From: Fidelibacterota bacterium
Lineage (GTDB): Bacteria > Marinisomatota > Marinisomatia > SCGC-AAA003-L08 > TMED6
DNA: 31,689 bases
Reading direction: 5' to 3'
NCBI GenBank assembly: GCA_014239355.1
Contig: JAAZYZ010000076.1
Span: 1 to 31,689, forward strand
A program made the position numbers and the translations under genes. Within the stretch, counting starts at the first letter, position 1; each line of letters begins with the position of its first letter. This document shows, one piece after another, positions 1 to 6,102 of this stretch. Below the pieces are notes generated by a model. It saw only the letters and a program-made list of their open reading frames with translations, searched no databases and was not told the DNA's origin.

Positions 1-175
1 ATACTAATTTTCCATTTAGAAGACGAATACCTTCCCAAACACCATCACCTAAAAGAAAGCCACTATCAAATACAGATATAGAAGCATCTGTTCTAGAAAG
101 AATTTTTCCATTAATAAAAATTTTTATATTTTTATTACGATTATCTTCTAGATAACTATGTGTTCCTTTTGCCAT
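1..175 (-). CDS. Class IV PLP-dependent aminotransferase, N-terminal part (runs off the window)
   Basis: The reverse strand from the ATG at 175-173 is open to the window edge (58 codons). The translation contains INGKILSRTDASISVFDSGF followed by LLGDGVWEGIRLLNGKLV. This is the N-terminal block of fold-type IV aminotransferases (branched-chain aminotransferase IlvE, D-amino-acid aminotransferase, aminodeoxychorismate lyase), with the typical D-x-G-(F/L)-x-x-G-D-G-V-(W/F)-E motif near residues 42-53. The catalytic lysine lies beyond the edge, so branched-chain amino acids, D-amino acids and aminodeoxychorismate cannot be separated as substrates. It starts 8 nt after the stop of the upstream selenoprotein candidate, so the two may be cotranscribed. 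Confidence 0.8.
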   Translation of the reverse strand, partial: MAKGTHSYLEDNRNKNIKIFINGKILSRTDASISVFDSGFLLGDGVWEGIRLLNGKLV

Positions 176-183
176 ATATCATA

Positions 184-882
184 TTAATTATTTAAAATTA
201 TATTTATTAATTGTACTATATCTAAAATATTTACCACATCATCTGAATTTAAATCTCCAGAATTATTATATTGATTATTTAGAATTAAATTAACTGTTAA
301 TATAATATCTTGAATATTTAACCCTCCATCATTGTTTATATCTCCAACAGAAAAATCAATTTCTAAAAGAATATTATCAATAATAGTGATTAAGCTTTGA
401 GTATCATTCGCATTACAATCATAATATCTAAATACCATATTATGATCTATAATAATTATAGTATTAAAATAATTATCTATTGCAAATAAATTAAATAATA
501 ATTGTACATCACCATCGTCAACAATATCAAATGAATCAGTTTCATTTATATTGCTCCAGATTTCACAGTTTAATCCTATATCTTCTGGTTCATCTAAATT
601 TTGGATAACTAATATTCTATCATCAAATTCAAAATATTCTGCTATTTGTTCCAATACCATGGAACTAGAACTCATAGTGCCTCAACCCCAACTAGCTAAA
701 CCTAAAACCGTAATTCCTCCATTATTATCACCTAAATAAATTATCTCACCTATATCTTCTTCTCCATGGCAAATTTCAATTGGTTCATTTTGGTGGCTAT
801 AATTAATTACATCACCAATATCATAATAGGAAGCAATAATAAATGAAAAAAAAGGTAGTATTAATAATAAAAACTTTTGCAT
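184..882 (-). CDS. Predicted secreted selenoprotein: thioredoxin-fold (redoxin-like) domain plus dockerin-type repeats, in-frame UGA = Sec67
   Basis: Two reading segments (882-685 and 681-184) are in the same frame and separated only by the UGA at 684-682; read through, they give 232 aa. Residues 1-18 (MQKFLLLILPFFSFIIAS) look like a signal peptide. Residues 56-70 read GGITVLGLASWGUGT: a hydrophobic beta strand followed by a redox-site-like turn, resembling the V-A-S-x-U-G-x-T site of glutathione peroxidases and the A-S-W-C site of TlpA/thioredoxins. A helix and a further strand (NTIIIIDHNMVFRYY) follow, as in a thioredoxin fold. The C-terminus carries two dockerin-type calcium loops (GDINNDGGLNIQDI and GDLNSDDVVNILDIVQLI), similar to the secreted protein at 23393-25804. 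A hairpin suitable for SECIS follows the UGA. A cis-Pro and a second Cys are not seen, so the exact redoxin family is open. A longer start at 939 is possible but would put a second hydrophobic stretch before the signal peptide. The alternative is a nonsense-mutated pseudogene. Confidence 0.7.
648..665 (-). promoter_or_regulatory. Candidate bacterial SECIS hairpin for the thioredoxin-fold selenoprotein
   Basis: On the minus-strand mRNA the sequence GUUCCAUGGUAUUGGAAC begins 17 nt after the UGA. It folds into a 6-bp stem (GUUCCA/UGGAAC with the inner A-U pair) and a six-base loop containing GGU, as in the apical loop of the E. coli fdhF SECIS. The loop falls 23-28 nt past the UGA, inside the window expected for SelB-dependent decoding. 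The hairpin is read directly by eye; its function is inferred. Confidence 0.55.
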
Positions 883-937
883 TTGATAATTTACTAAAAT
901 TATATAAAAATAATGCACGACAAATATACACACTAAC

Positions 938-1021
938 AAAAAAGCCTCTATAAAAGAGGCTTTTTAATAATAAATCGAGGGGGCAGGATTTGAACCTGCG
1001 ACCCCCTGCTTCCAAAGCAGG
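938..1021 (-). repeat. tRNA-Pro 3'-fragment + terminator repeat, copy A (att-like scar)
   Basis: Positions 975-1021 match the 3' 47 nt of the intact tRNA-Pro at 6103-6149 (anticodon arm, T arm, 3' acceptor strand) with two substitutions: one in the acceptor strand and one at the base after the anticodon. Positions 938-963 carry the same terminator hairpin (GCCTCT/AGAGGC) as the intact locus. The linker between them is the most diverged of all copies. The 5' half of the tRNA is absent, so this is not a functional tRNA. It bounds the adenosine deaminase cargo on its left. Confidence 0.9.
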
Positions 1022-1044
1022 ATGAATTCATTAAAAATGAAATA

Positions 1045-2100
1045 CTAAATAATTAAATGTTGAGAAAAATTAAATTCACCTTCCAATTCATCAACTACTT
1101 TTCGAATTAAACATCGTCTTTCATTGTGAGATTGAAAAGCACTTTTGAACCCATTAAGAATAATCGTTCTAATTTCATTTTCATTTAAATTGAACTTATT
1201 AATTGCAATTTCATATTCATTTGATAGAGTTGTATTAGAAATTAATCGATTATCAGTGTTTAATGTTACTCTTATTTTTTCATTCATATAATGCTTAAAA
1301 GGATGCTTATCTATTGTTGAAACAGATTTGGTATTTATATTAGAAGTTAAACATATTTCTAATGGAATTCGGTGATCATTAATATAATTCAACAAATCTA
1401 TATCCTCATAGACTCTTGTTCCATGTCCAATTCTATGTGCTCCACATATATGAATTGCTTGATGAATACTTTTAGGACCAAATGCCTCACCAGCATGAAT
1501 GGTAGTATTAATGTTGTTATTAAGAATTAGATAAAAAGCTTCCTTATGTTTTTTTGCAGGAAAGTTTTCTTCCGCACCAGCTAAATCAAATCCAATAACA
1601 CCTTTATTTTTATACTGAACTGCTAAATTAGCCAATTCTAAAGAATGTTCAGGGGAAATATGTCGAATACCACAAATAATAATACCTGTTAATATTCCAC
1701 ACTCATCAAACGCTTGCGTTAATCCTTTTTTCACTGAATCTACTGTTTCAGATAATTGCATTTCATTTTTAGTATGGAGAATTGGAGAGTATCGTACTTC
1801 TAAATATCGAATTCCATCTTCATGACAATCCATAGCTAATTCAAATGCAGCACGCTCTAAACTTTCTGGTGTTTGCAAAACAGATAATGTGATATCAAAT
1901 TTCTTTATATAATCTTCTAATGATTTTGGTGAAGGTCCAACAGATAGAATTTTCAACAAATCAATTTCATTTTTTGAAGGTAAATCTACACCCTGAATTT
2001 CTGCTAATTCAATAATAGTTTTAATGCGCAGAGAGCCATCTAAGTGGCAATGTAATTCTGCCTTTGGAAGTTTATTTATTATTTCAGAGGTAAATTTCAT
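1045..2100 (-). CDS. add: Adenosine deaminase
   Basis: This 351-aa protein hydrolyses adenosine or deoxyadenosine to inosine in the cytoplasm (purine salvage). The family signature is complete: the metal-binding HCHLDG with H17 and H19 near the N-terminus, substrate-contacting GFDLAGAE near 170-177, HAGE with H202 and catalytic E205, IGHGTR with H226, and NTDN with metal-ligand D283. NTDNRL in place of NTDDP is a known variant in the add family, so it is not a defect. Length is normal for bacterial Add. It starts 6 nt after the stop of the upstream small membrane gene, with no clear Shine-Dalgarno, suggesting translational coupling. It is cargo of the tRNA-Pro cassette array rather than part of a purine operon. 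Adenine deaminase is a less likely alternative. Confidence 0.9.
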   Translation of the reverse strand: MKFTSEIINKLPKAELHCHLDGSLRIKTIIELAEIQGVDLPSKNEIDLLKILSVGPSPKSLEDYIKKFDITLSVLQTPESLERAAFELAMDCHEDGIRYLEVRYSPILHTKNEMQLSETVDSVKKGLTQAFDECGILTGIIICGIRHISPEHSLELANLAVQYKNKGVIGFDLAGAEENFPAKKHKEAFYLILNNNINTTIHAGEAFGPKSIHQAIHICGAHRIGHGTRVYEDIDLLNYINDHRIPLEICLTSNINTKSVSTIDKHPFKHYMNEKIRVTLNTDNRLISNTTLSNEYEIAINKFNLNENEIRTIILNGFKSAFQSHNERRCLIRKVVDELEGEFNFSQHLII

Positions 2101-2106
2101 TAAAAA

Positions 2107-2334
2107 TTAATTCTTATTCCATTGTATCAAACCATAAATATTCATTCCAATTGTAAAAACACTCATAAAGAGCATAGGTAAAGAGCTAATTAAAGCTGCA
2201 TATAGTACAAATACAATATTTCCAATTCCCCATATGTAGAAACAATATGATTTTCTTTTTGCATTTAAGTAATATCCATAGATAATAAACAAAAATCCTA
2301 TCCAACCAATTAATTCTATATAATCATTATTCAT
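2107..2334 (-). CDS. Small three-helix membrane protein (possibly half-transporter-like)
   Basis: The 75-aa product has three hydrophobic segments at about residues 6-22, 31-48 and 52-69, with a short basic loop (NAKRKS) after the first. Repeated aromatic/Gly motifs (GWIGFLFIIYGYY, YIWGIGNIVFVLYAA, IGMNIYGLIQWNKN) recall one half of PnuC/YgjV-type proteins, where two such triple-helix units form a transporter. That resemblance is weak and judged by eye. It precedes adenosine deaminase by 6 nt, so nucleoside-related transport is conceivable but unproven. The start is the first ATG after the decayed terminator; no Shine-Dalgarno is visible. Confidence 0.6.
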   Translation of the reverse strand: MNNDYIELIGWIGFLFIIYGYYLNAKRKSYCFYIWGIGNIVFVLYAALISSLPMLFMSVFTIGMNIYGLIQWNKN

Positions 2335-2339
2335 TATTT

Positions 2340-2380
2340 AATATACAAAACAAAAAAGTCTCTAAAAAAGAAGCTTTTTA
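2340..2380 (-). repeat. Decayed terminator-only copy of the cassette boundary repeat (copy E)
   Basis: Nineteen bases at 2340-2358 are identical to the outer flank of copy B at 2898-2916. A degenerate version of the GCCTCT/AGAGGC hairpin (with CT and GAAGC variants) and a T/A tract follow. The tRNA part is missing; the NYN gene's end follows directly. It probably marks an old cassette junction and may still act as a weak terminator between the NYN gene and the small membrane gene. Confidence 0.65.
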
Positions 2381-2388
2381 ATCAGACT

Positions 2389-2871
2389 TTATTTTGGTGC
2401 TTTATATACAAACCAATCATTACTTGTTATTTCATGCATATAATCTGATTTATCAATCAAAATTTGAGCTGTTGTCTCTTTTACTGCTGCAATCTCAACT
2501 CTTACTCCTTCTCCTTTTAAGTGTGTAACAAGTTCAACATAATCAGAATCTCCTGACATAATAATTATTGTATCGACCTTAGAAGCTAATTGAGTTGCTT
2601 TAATTGTTAAAGGAATATCTGCAGATTTATGACAAGGGATTACTGAACCATAAAAATTCTCATGTAATCTGTCTGCAAATTTTGATGATATAGATTTACC
2701 CTCTCTAAAATATATCATTCTATTTAAACCTCTTCCATTTAATAATTTGGGAATTAAGGTATCAAAGTTAATCATAGCATTTTTATTTCTTGAAACATTA
2801 TGAATGCTTTTTTCAATATTATTACCATCACATAATATTGCAACAGATTGATTAATTAAAATTTGACTCAT
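2389..2871 (-). CDS. NYN-domain protein (LabA/DUF88-like, PIN-fold RNase)
   Basis: The 160-aa protein matches the NYN family of PIN-like metal-dependent ribonucleases. The acidic active site is present: DGNN at residues 15-18 after a hydrophobic strand, a K-S-A-D motif at 82-85, and the SGDSDY signature at 106-111 with D108 and D110, followed by VELVTHLKGEGVRVEI. Length equals a stand-alone NYN domain with no added OST-HTH. An AAAGGA Shine-Dalgarno lies about 10 nt before the ATG. It is probably an RNA-cleaving or RNA-processing factor; the substrate is unknown. As a single-gene cargo beside a tRNA att scar, an RNA-targeting defence or toxin-like role is possible but is only an inference. Confidence 0.8.
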   Translation of the reverse strand: MSQILINQSVAILCDGNNIEKSIHNVSRNKNAMINFDTLIPKLLNGRGLNRMIYFREGKSISSKFADRLHENFYGSVIPCHKSADIPLTIKATQLASKVDTIIIMSGDSDYVELVTHLKGEGVRVEIAAVKETTAQILIDKSDYMHEITSNDWFVYKAPK

Positions 2872-2909
2872 TATACTAATCCTTTAAATTTTACTATAAT
2901 ATACAAAAC

Positions 2910-2994
2910 AAAAAAGCCTCTATAAAAGAGGCTTTCTTAATAAAATGTCGAGGTGACAGGATTTGAACCTACGACCCCCTGCTCCCAAAGCAGA
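2910..2994 (-). repeat. tRNA-Pro 3'-fragment + terminator repeat, copy B
   Basis: Positions 2948-2994 match the 3' 47 nt of the intact tRNA-Pro with three substitutions: one in the acceptor strand, one in the T stem and one at the outer base of the anticodon stem. The terminator hairpin is at 2910-2935 and the linker is identical to copy C. The substitutions break tRNA stems, as expected of a non-functional scar. Confidence 0.92.
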
Positions 2995-3000
2995 ATGCTA

Positions 3001-3123
3001 TTAGTCACTTTTAAAATATTCCTGTGCTATAAACCCAATACCCATTCCAATTAATGTTCCTGCAGGAACATTCCCAACTAAAAAACCTATTCCAATCCCT
3101 AAAAACATAAATCCTACAAACAT
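3001..3123 (-). CDS. 40-aa glycine-rich small membrane protein
   Basis: The reverse strand reads MFVGFMFLGIGIGFLVGNVP and continues AGTLIGMGIGFIAQEYFKSD before a TAA at 3003-3001. Two hydrophobic segments with G-x-G and G-x-x-x-G helix-packing spacing flank a short N-V-P-A-G turn, suggesting a helical hairpin in the membrane. A good Shine-Dalgarno (AAAGGA) sits 7 nt upstream of the ATG, which argues that it is really translated. It is the only gene between two tRNA-fragment repeats. No function can be assigned. Confidence 0.7.
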   Translation of the reverse strand: MFVGFMFLGIGIGFLVGNVPAGTLIGMGIGFIAQEYFKSD

Positions 3124-3160
3124 TTTAATTTCCTTTAATAATTAAATTAAATATAAAAAT

Positions 3161-3245
3161 AAAAAAGCCTCTATAAAAGAGGCTTTCTTAATAAAATGTC
3201 GAGGTGGCAGGATTTGAACCTGCGACCCCCTGCTCCCAAAGCAGG
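3161..3245 (-). repeat. tRNA-Pro 3'-fragment + terminator repeat, copy C (identical tRNA part)
   Basis: Positions 3199-3245 are identical over 47 nt to the 3' part of the intact tRNA-Pro at 6103-6149. The linker and hairpin differ from the intact locus at a single base. The identity ends abruptly at the outer base of the anticodon stem (CAGG followed by ATGGATT, versus TGCGC in the intact gene). It is the copy nearest the functional tRNA. Confidence 0.95.
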
Positions 3246-3321
3246 ATGGATTAGTTAATAATTATTATTCGTTCCGCTTCACAAATCAAGAGGAAACGAC
3301 CACAAATTAAACCTTGTCCCC

Positions 3322-4071
3322 TCAATCATTATAGGTAGATTTATAAATAACAGGCATTTGACCTTTCCATTTTTCCCATAGATTTTGGTCTGTAATGAGT
3401 TTATTCATAAAAGCAGCAACATTAACTCTACTAACTTTACCATCATTAAAAATTGCACTGCTAACTGGAGAAGGATGTATTCTATACTCTGTTACTTCTT
3501 GTTCATCGACTAAACCGCTAGGACGAACTGCTACCCAATCAATAGTATTGTCATCTTGACCAATTTTAGTACGCAAAAAATCAGCCGCTTCTTCATTATC
3601 AATGTGTGGTGGTAATAAAATACGGAGAAGCCAGATTACACATCTTTCGGCAAATGAAATTTTTTCAGTTAAATCACGGTTTCTATTTGCTACAGTGTTC
3701 ATTAGTATATATTTAACTGTAGTTTCAGGCTCTCCTACCTTTATTGCAGTGCATAATCTTTTGGTTGCATCCGTTACAAGCCTATGAGGTTTCCCAAATA
3801 TACCTTTAAAACTCAGGTTGTGGCCAAGGCATGATACTATTGCGTTACACCCTTTTACATGTTTATTTAATTCGGGTATGCTAAGATCTAATATGCTTGC
3901 CTGAATAATAGATATATTTGTATGGTTTTTGATGGATTCTGGAATATTATTCTTTGAGCGCACAATTATTTTAACAACCTGTCCACAATCAAGTAGTTGC
4001 TTAACAAGTAATCGACCCGTTGTTCCACTTGCCCCAACAACAAGAACCGTTATTTTATCATTTACTTTCAT
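3322..4071 (-). CDS. NAD(P)-binding atypical short-chain dehydrogenase (NmrA/YwnB-like)
   Basis: The 249-aa protein begins with a Rossmann strand and the glycine-rich VVGASGTTGRLL (G13-x-x-G16-x-x-G19), the motif of atypical/extended SDRs. IVRSK after the second strand suits NADP binding. AIVSCLGHN (residues about 86-94) and VRPSGLVDEQ (about 190-199) match the NAD(P)H-binding NmrA-like/YwnB group. No classical Y-x-x-x-K pair stands out, as in that group, so it may be a reductase or a redox-sensing binder. A strong Shine-Dalgarno (AAAGGAG) precedes the ATG. It is the last gene of the cassette operon, about 30 nt after the dehydrogenase gene. The substrate is unknown. Confidence 0.8.
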   Translation of the reverse strand: MKVNDKITVLVVGASGTTGRLLVKQLLDCGQVVKIIVRSKNNIPESIKNHTNISIIQASILDLSIPELNKHVKGCNAIVSCLGHNLSFKGIFGKPHRLVTDATKRLCTAIKVGEPETTVKYILMNTVANRNRDLTEKISFAERCVIWLLRILLPPHIDNEEAADFLRTKIGQDDNTIDWVAVRPSGLVDEQEVTEYRIHPSPVSSAIFNDGKVSRVNVAAFMNKLITDQNLWEKWKGQMPVIYKSTYND

Positions 4072-4103
4072 TTTCTCCTTTTGTTAAAAACAATTAATAA
4101 TTA

Positions 4104-4985
4104 TTATTTATTAAAAATCTTATGCATTGCAGATAAATCATGATCTTTTAAACCAGCCTCAATTGTCTTTTTAAAAAGTTTATTTAATGCTAATTGAAAA
4201 TCTATATTTGAATCAAGAGTCTTGCTAATTGCCAGCAAAGCTTCTTGTCCATGTCCCCATGCACTAACTGATGCTTCAGTATTTTCAGTATCTTCTGTTG
4301 CAATTGCATCAATAATTCTTTTGGACTCTTGCTCTATAATTGAGCTTCTATCCATATAAATTTCTTTAAAATCATCTAAAGATATATCTGCTTTTTGACA
4401 AAGCACTGCTCCATTTATCATACCAATTAGTCCGCCAAGTGCGCCAGAAAGAAAAGCACGACTTAAAACTGTAGGAGCAATAAGATTGCTACCTAAATTT
4501 TTATATTCAGGGGATAAAATACTTATAATATCTTTACAGTTATTGATTGAATTATCACTTCCAGCTAATAAAATTAAACTTTCTTTAGTACCTATCTGAC
4601 TGGGAAAACATGAAATTACCCCTTCAAGCAAATCTCCATTATACTTTTTCACCCAATCATTGAGAGCTCTCACCTCTTCAATACTACCTGTAGTTAATTG
4701 AATTATTGTTTTTCCACTTAAGTCCATATCAATTTGATTAGAATCAATGATATTATTCCAAGCTTCATAGTTAGATAAAGAGGCAACTATAAATTGACTA
4801 TTTTTAAAAGCCTCGTTTGGAGTAGAGCATATATTTGCACCTTTATTTTCAAGTTTTTGTGCTTTTGATGATGTTCTATTCCAAACAGAAATATTAAAAT
4901 CAGCTTTAAGCAAAGTTTCTGCTAAAGCAAAACCCATAGACCCTAAACCTATAACTGATATATTTTTTTTATTAACATTATCCAT
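4104..4985 (-). CDS. NAD(P)-dependent dehydrogenase, beta-hydroxyacid dehydrogenase/imine reductase family
   Basis: The 293-aa protein has an N-terminal Rossmann fold with VIGLGSMG (G13-x-G15-x-x-G18) and WNRTSSKAQKL, where the Arg after the second strand indicates an NADP preference. Next comes the LTTGSIEEVRAL segment equivalent to the substrate-binding D-x-S-T/G of 3-hydroxyisobutyrate dehydrogenases, and then an all-helical C-terminal domain. The G-S-x-x-E-x-R variant and a missing catalytic Lys in the G-G-x-x-x-x-x-K position (here SGALGGLIGMINGA) point to the imine-reductase-like branch rather than a true hydroxyacid dehydrogenase. An AAGGAA Shine-Dalgarno is visible. It lies 36 nt downstream of the amidohydrolase gene, suggesting a shared pathway on an unknown compound. 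Confidence 0.78.
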   Translation of the reverse strand: MDNVNKKNISVIGLGSMGFALAETLLKADFNISVWNRTSSKAQKLENKGANICSTPNEAFKNSQFIVASLSNYEAWNNIIDSNQIDMDLSGKTIIQLTTGSIEEVRALNDWVKKYNGDLLEGVISCFPSQIGTKESLILLAGSDNSINNCKDIISILSPEYKNLGSNLIAPTVLSRAFLSGALGGLIGMINGAVLCQKADISLDDFKEIYMDRSSIIEQESKRIIDAIATEDTENTEASVSAWGHGQEALLAISKTLDSNIDFQLALNKLFKKTIEAGLKDHDLSAMHKIFNK

Positions 4986-5021
4986 ATTTTATTCCTTAAT
5001 TATTTAGTTATTAGTTAAATA

Positions 5022-6047
5022 TTAAAGTTGATAAACTTTGTCTGCTGTTCCGTAAAAGAGTTGCAGCTTTTCATCTTCAGAAAAATTAGAAACAATTTTC
5101 TTCTGGCCATTAATTAGGACAGCATAAGATAGAGAATTTCGATCTACTGGAAAATTACTTTCCATCATGCAGCGGCTTGGACCAAAGCATTCAATGGCAT
5201 GAAGGTAATACTCCTTCTGAGCAGCAACAAATTCATCTGATGTTGGTGGTTTTGGTTTACTTTCCCATCCAAATCCATTATCTGACATTGCAAGCCCACC
5301 CAATTTGATAACTACGTTTTCACATTTTGCCATTTCTTGCATATATTTTTTCCATTGAATAAATATCTCATTTCGGTGATTAGCATATGGTCCAACACCT
5401 AAGGGTGTACCGAAGTGATCTAAAATCAGGGTTGTATCTGGAACTGCCCGCGCCAAAGCTGTGAATGCTTGATTTTGATAATGGTAGTGCCAAGCATCAT
5501 AGCTTAGTCCTTTGCGACCTAATATATTAAGTCCTTCTTTGAATTTGGTATCTTCATATAATCCTTCAGGCGCGCACACTGAAATACTTAAGGCTTCTGG
5601 ATATTCTGCTCTTGCTGCAGGGTGACGAATACCTTTGAGCCGATTTTCACTTATTTCTGAGTGCTGATTCAGCACATCATCAAGACTGTCAGTAAGCCTT
5701 AAATCAGCCTTTGCAACGATGCCATCTACAATAGGACGACCTCCAAGCTCTTCAATTTGCTTGGCTTGCCGTACGACAAATTCAGTTTCACCCAATGATT
5801 TTAGATAATCAACTCCATCATTTAGATAACTCATGCCACACTCAACATATACAGTTTTCTTGATATTGTGACCAGAGTTTATGTCCGTATGAAACTGTCG
5901 TGCTAGATAATCGACTCCGAAAAAGCTCCATAAATGATGATGGGGATCGATAATCGGTAAGTCTGGTTCAATTATTTCTTCAATAACTTGATCCAGCCAC
6001 ACTTGGTTGCCTGCTAGCCACCAATCCATATTATTGTTTTCTGCCAT
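5022..6047 (-). CDS. Amidohydrolase 2 family metal-dependent hydrolase (lactonase-like)
   Basis: The 341-aa TIM-barrel protein has the metal motif LPIIDPHHHLW (H36-H38) characteristic of amidohydrolase family 2 (2-pyrone-4,6-dicarboxylate lactonase, fuconolactonase and related enzymes). Further conserved elements are KTVYVECG, the GIRHPAA strand, LILDHFGTPLG in mid-protein and the C-terminal MMESNFPVD with the catalytic acidic position. Full length for the family. It is the first gene after the tRNA-Pro terminator, with the ATG only about 18 nt from it and no Shine-Dalgarno, so the mRNA may have a very short leader. Grouped with two dehydrogenases, it suggests breakdown of a lactone or cyclic compound; the substrate cannot be named. 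Confidence 0.82.
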   Translation of the reverse strand: MAENNNMDWWLAGNQVWLDQVIEEIIEPDLPIIDPHHHLWSFFGVDYLARQFHTDINSGHNIKKTVYVECGMSYLNDGVDYLKSLGETEFVVRQAKQIEELGGRPIVDGIVAKADLRLTDSLDDVLNQHSEISENRLKGIRHPAARAEYPEALSISVCAPEGLYEDTKFKEGLNILGRKGLSYDAWHYHYQNQAFTALARAVPDTTLILDHFGTPLGVGPYANHRNEIFIQWKKYMQEMAKCENVVIKLGGLAMSDNGFGWESKPKPPTSDEFVAAQKEYYLHAIECFGPSRCMMESNFPVDRNSLSYAVLINGQKKIVSNFSEDEKLQLFYGTADKVYQL

Positions 6048-6064
6048 AGATATAAACTAAAAAT

Positions 6065-6092
6065 AAAAAAGCCTCTATAAAAGAGGCTTTCT
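6065..6092 (-). terminator. Rho-independent terminator of tRNA-Pro (ancestor of the repeated hairpins)
   Basis: In the minus direction, downstream of the tRNA, a GCCTCT/AGAGGC stem extended by A-U pairs with a five-base loop is followed by six T residues. The same hairpin is in copies A, B and C and in degraded form in copy E. Confidence 0.85.
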
Positions 6093-6102
6093 CAATAAAA
6101 TG

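Larger units (their letters stand above)
1022..2994 (-). mobile_element. Candidate tRNA-bounded cassette(s): adenosine deaminase, small membrane protein, NYN protein
   Basis: This unit lies between repeat copies A and B and contains one copy (B) at its tRNA-proximal end. All three genes run in the tRNA direction. A decayed terminator copy at 2340-2380 suggests it may be two merged units (add + small membrane gene, and NYN gene). No recombinase is present. Mobility is inferred from the repeat architecture only. Confidence 0.5.
2995..3245 (-). mobile_element. Candidate miniature tRNA-bounded cassette (251 bp) with one 40-aa gene
   Basis: The unit between copies B and C, including copy C, is only 251 bp: an 85-bp boundary repeat plus about 166 bp of unique sequence holding one small gene. 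This is integron-cassette size. Mobility is inferred from the flanking repeats. Confidence 0.5.

Noticed and set aside
821..1015. A minus-strand open frame running through the tRNA fragment
   Set aside because: It spans the tRNA scar and terminator and is in a different frame from the selenoprotein gene; no protein family features are seen.
975..1021. Additional tRNA-Pro genes at 975-1021, 2948-2994 and 3199-3245
   Set aside because: Only the 3' half (anticodon arm to acceptor strand) is present; the D arm and 5' acceptor strand are missing, so no cloverleaf can form.
1045..2100. Possible active-site defect in adenosine deaminase (NTDN instead of NTDD)
   Set aside because: NTDNRL is a known variant in the family, and the zinc ligands and catalytic Glu are all present.
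3322..3324. A third selenocysteine readthrough at the TGA ending the SDR gene (and at those ending iscS and the 42-aa gene)
   Set aside because: Readthrough would add only a few codons before another stop, and no redox motif surrounds the TGA. These are ordinary stops and also argue against genome-wide UGA reassignment.
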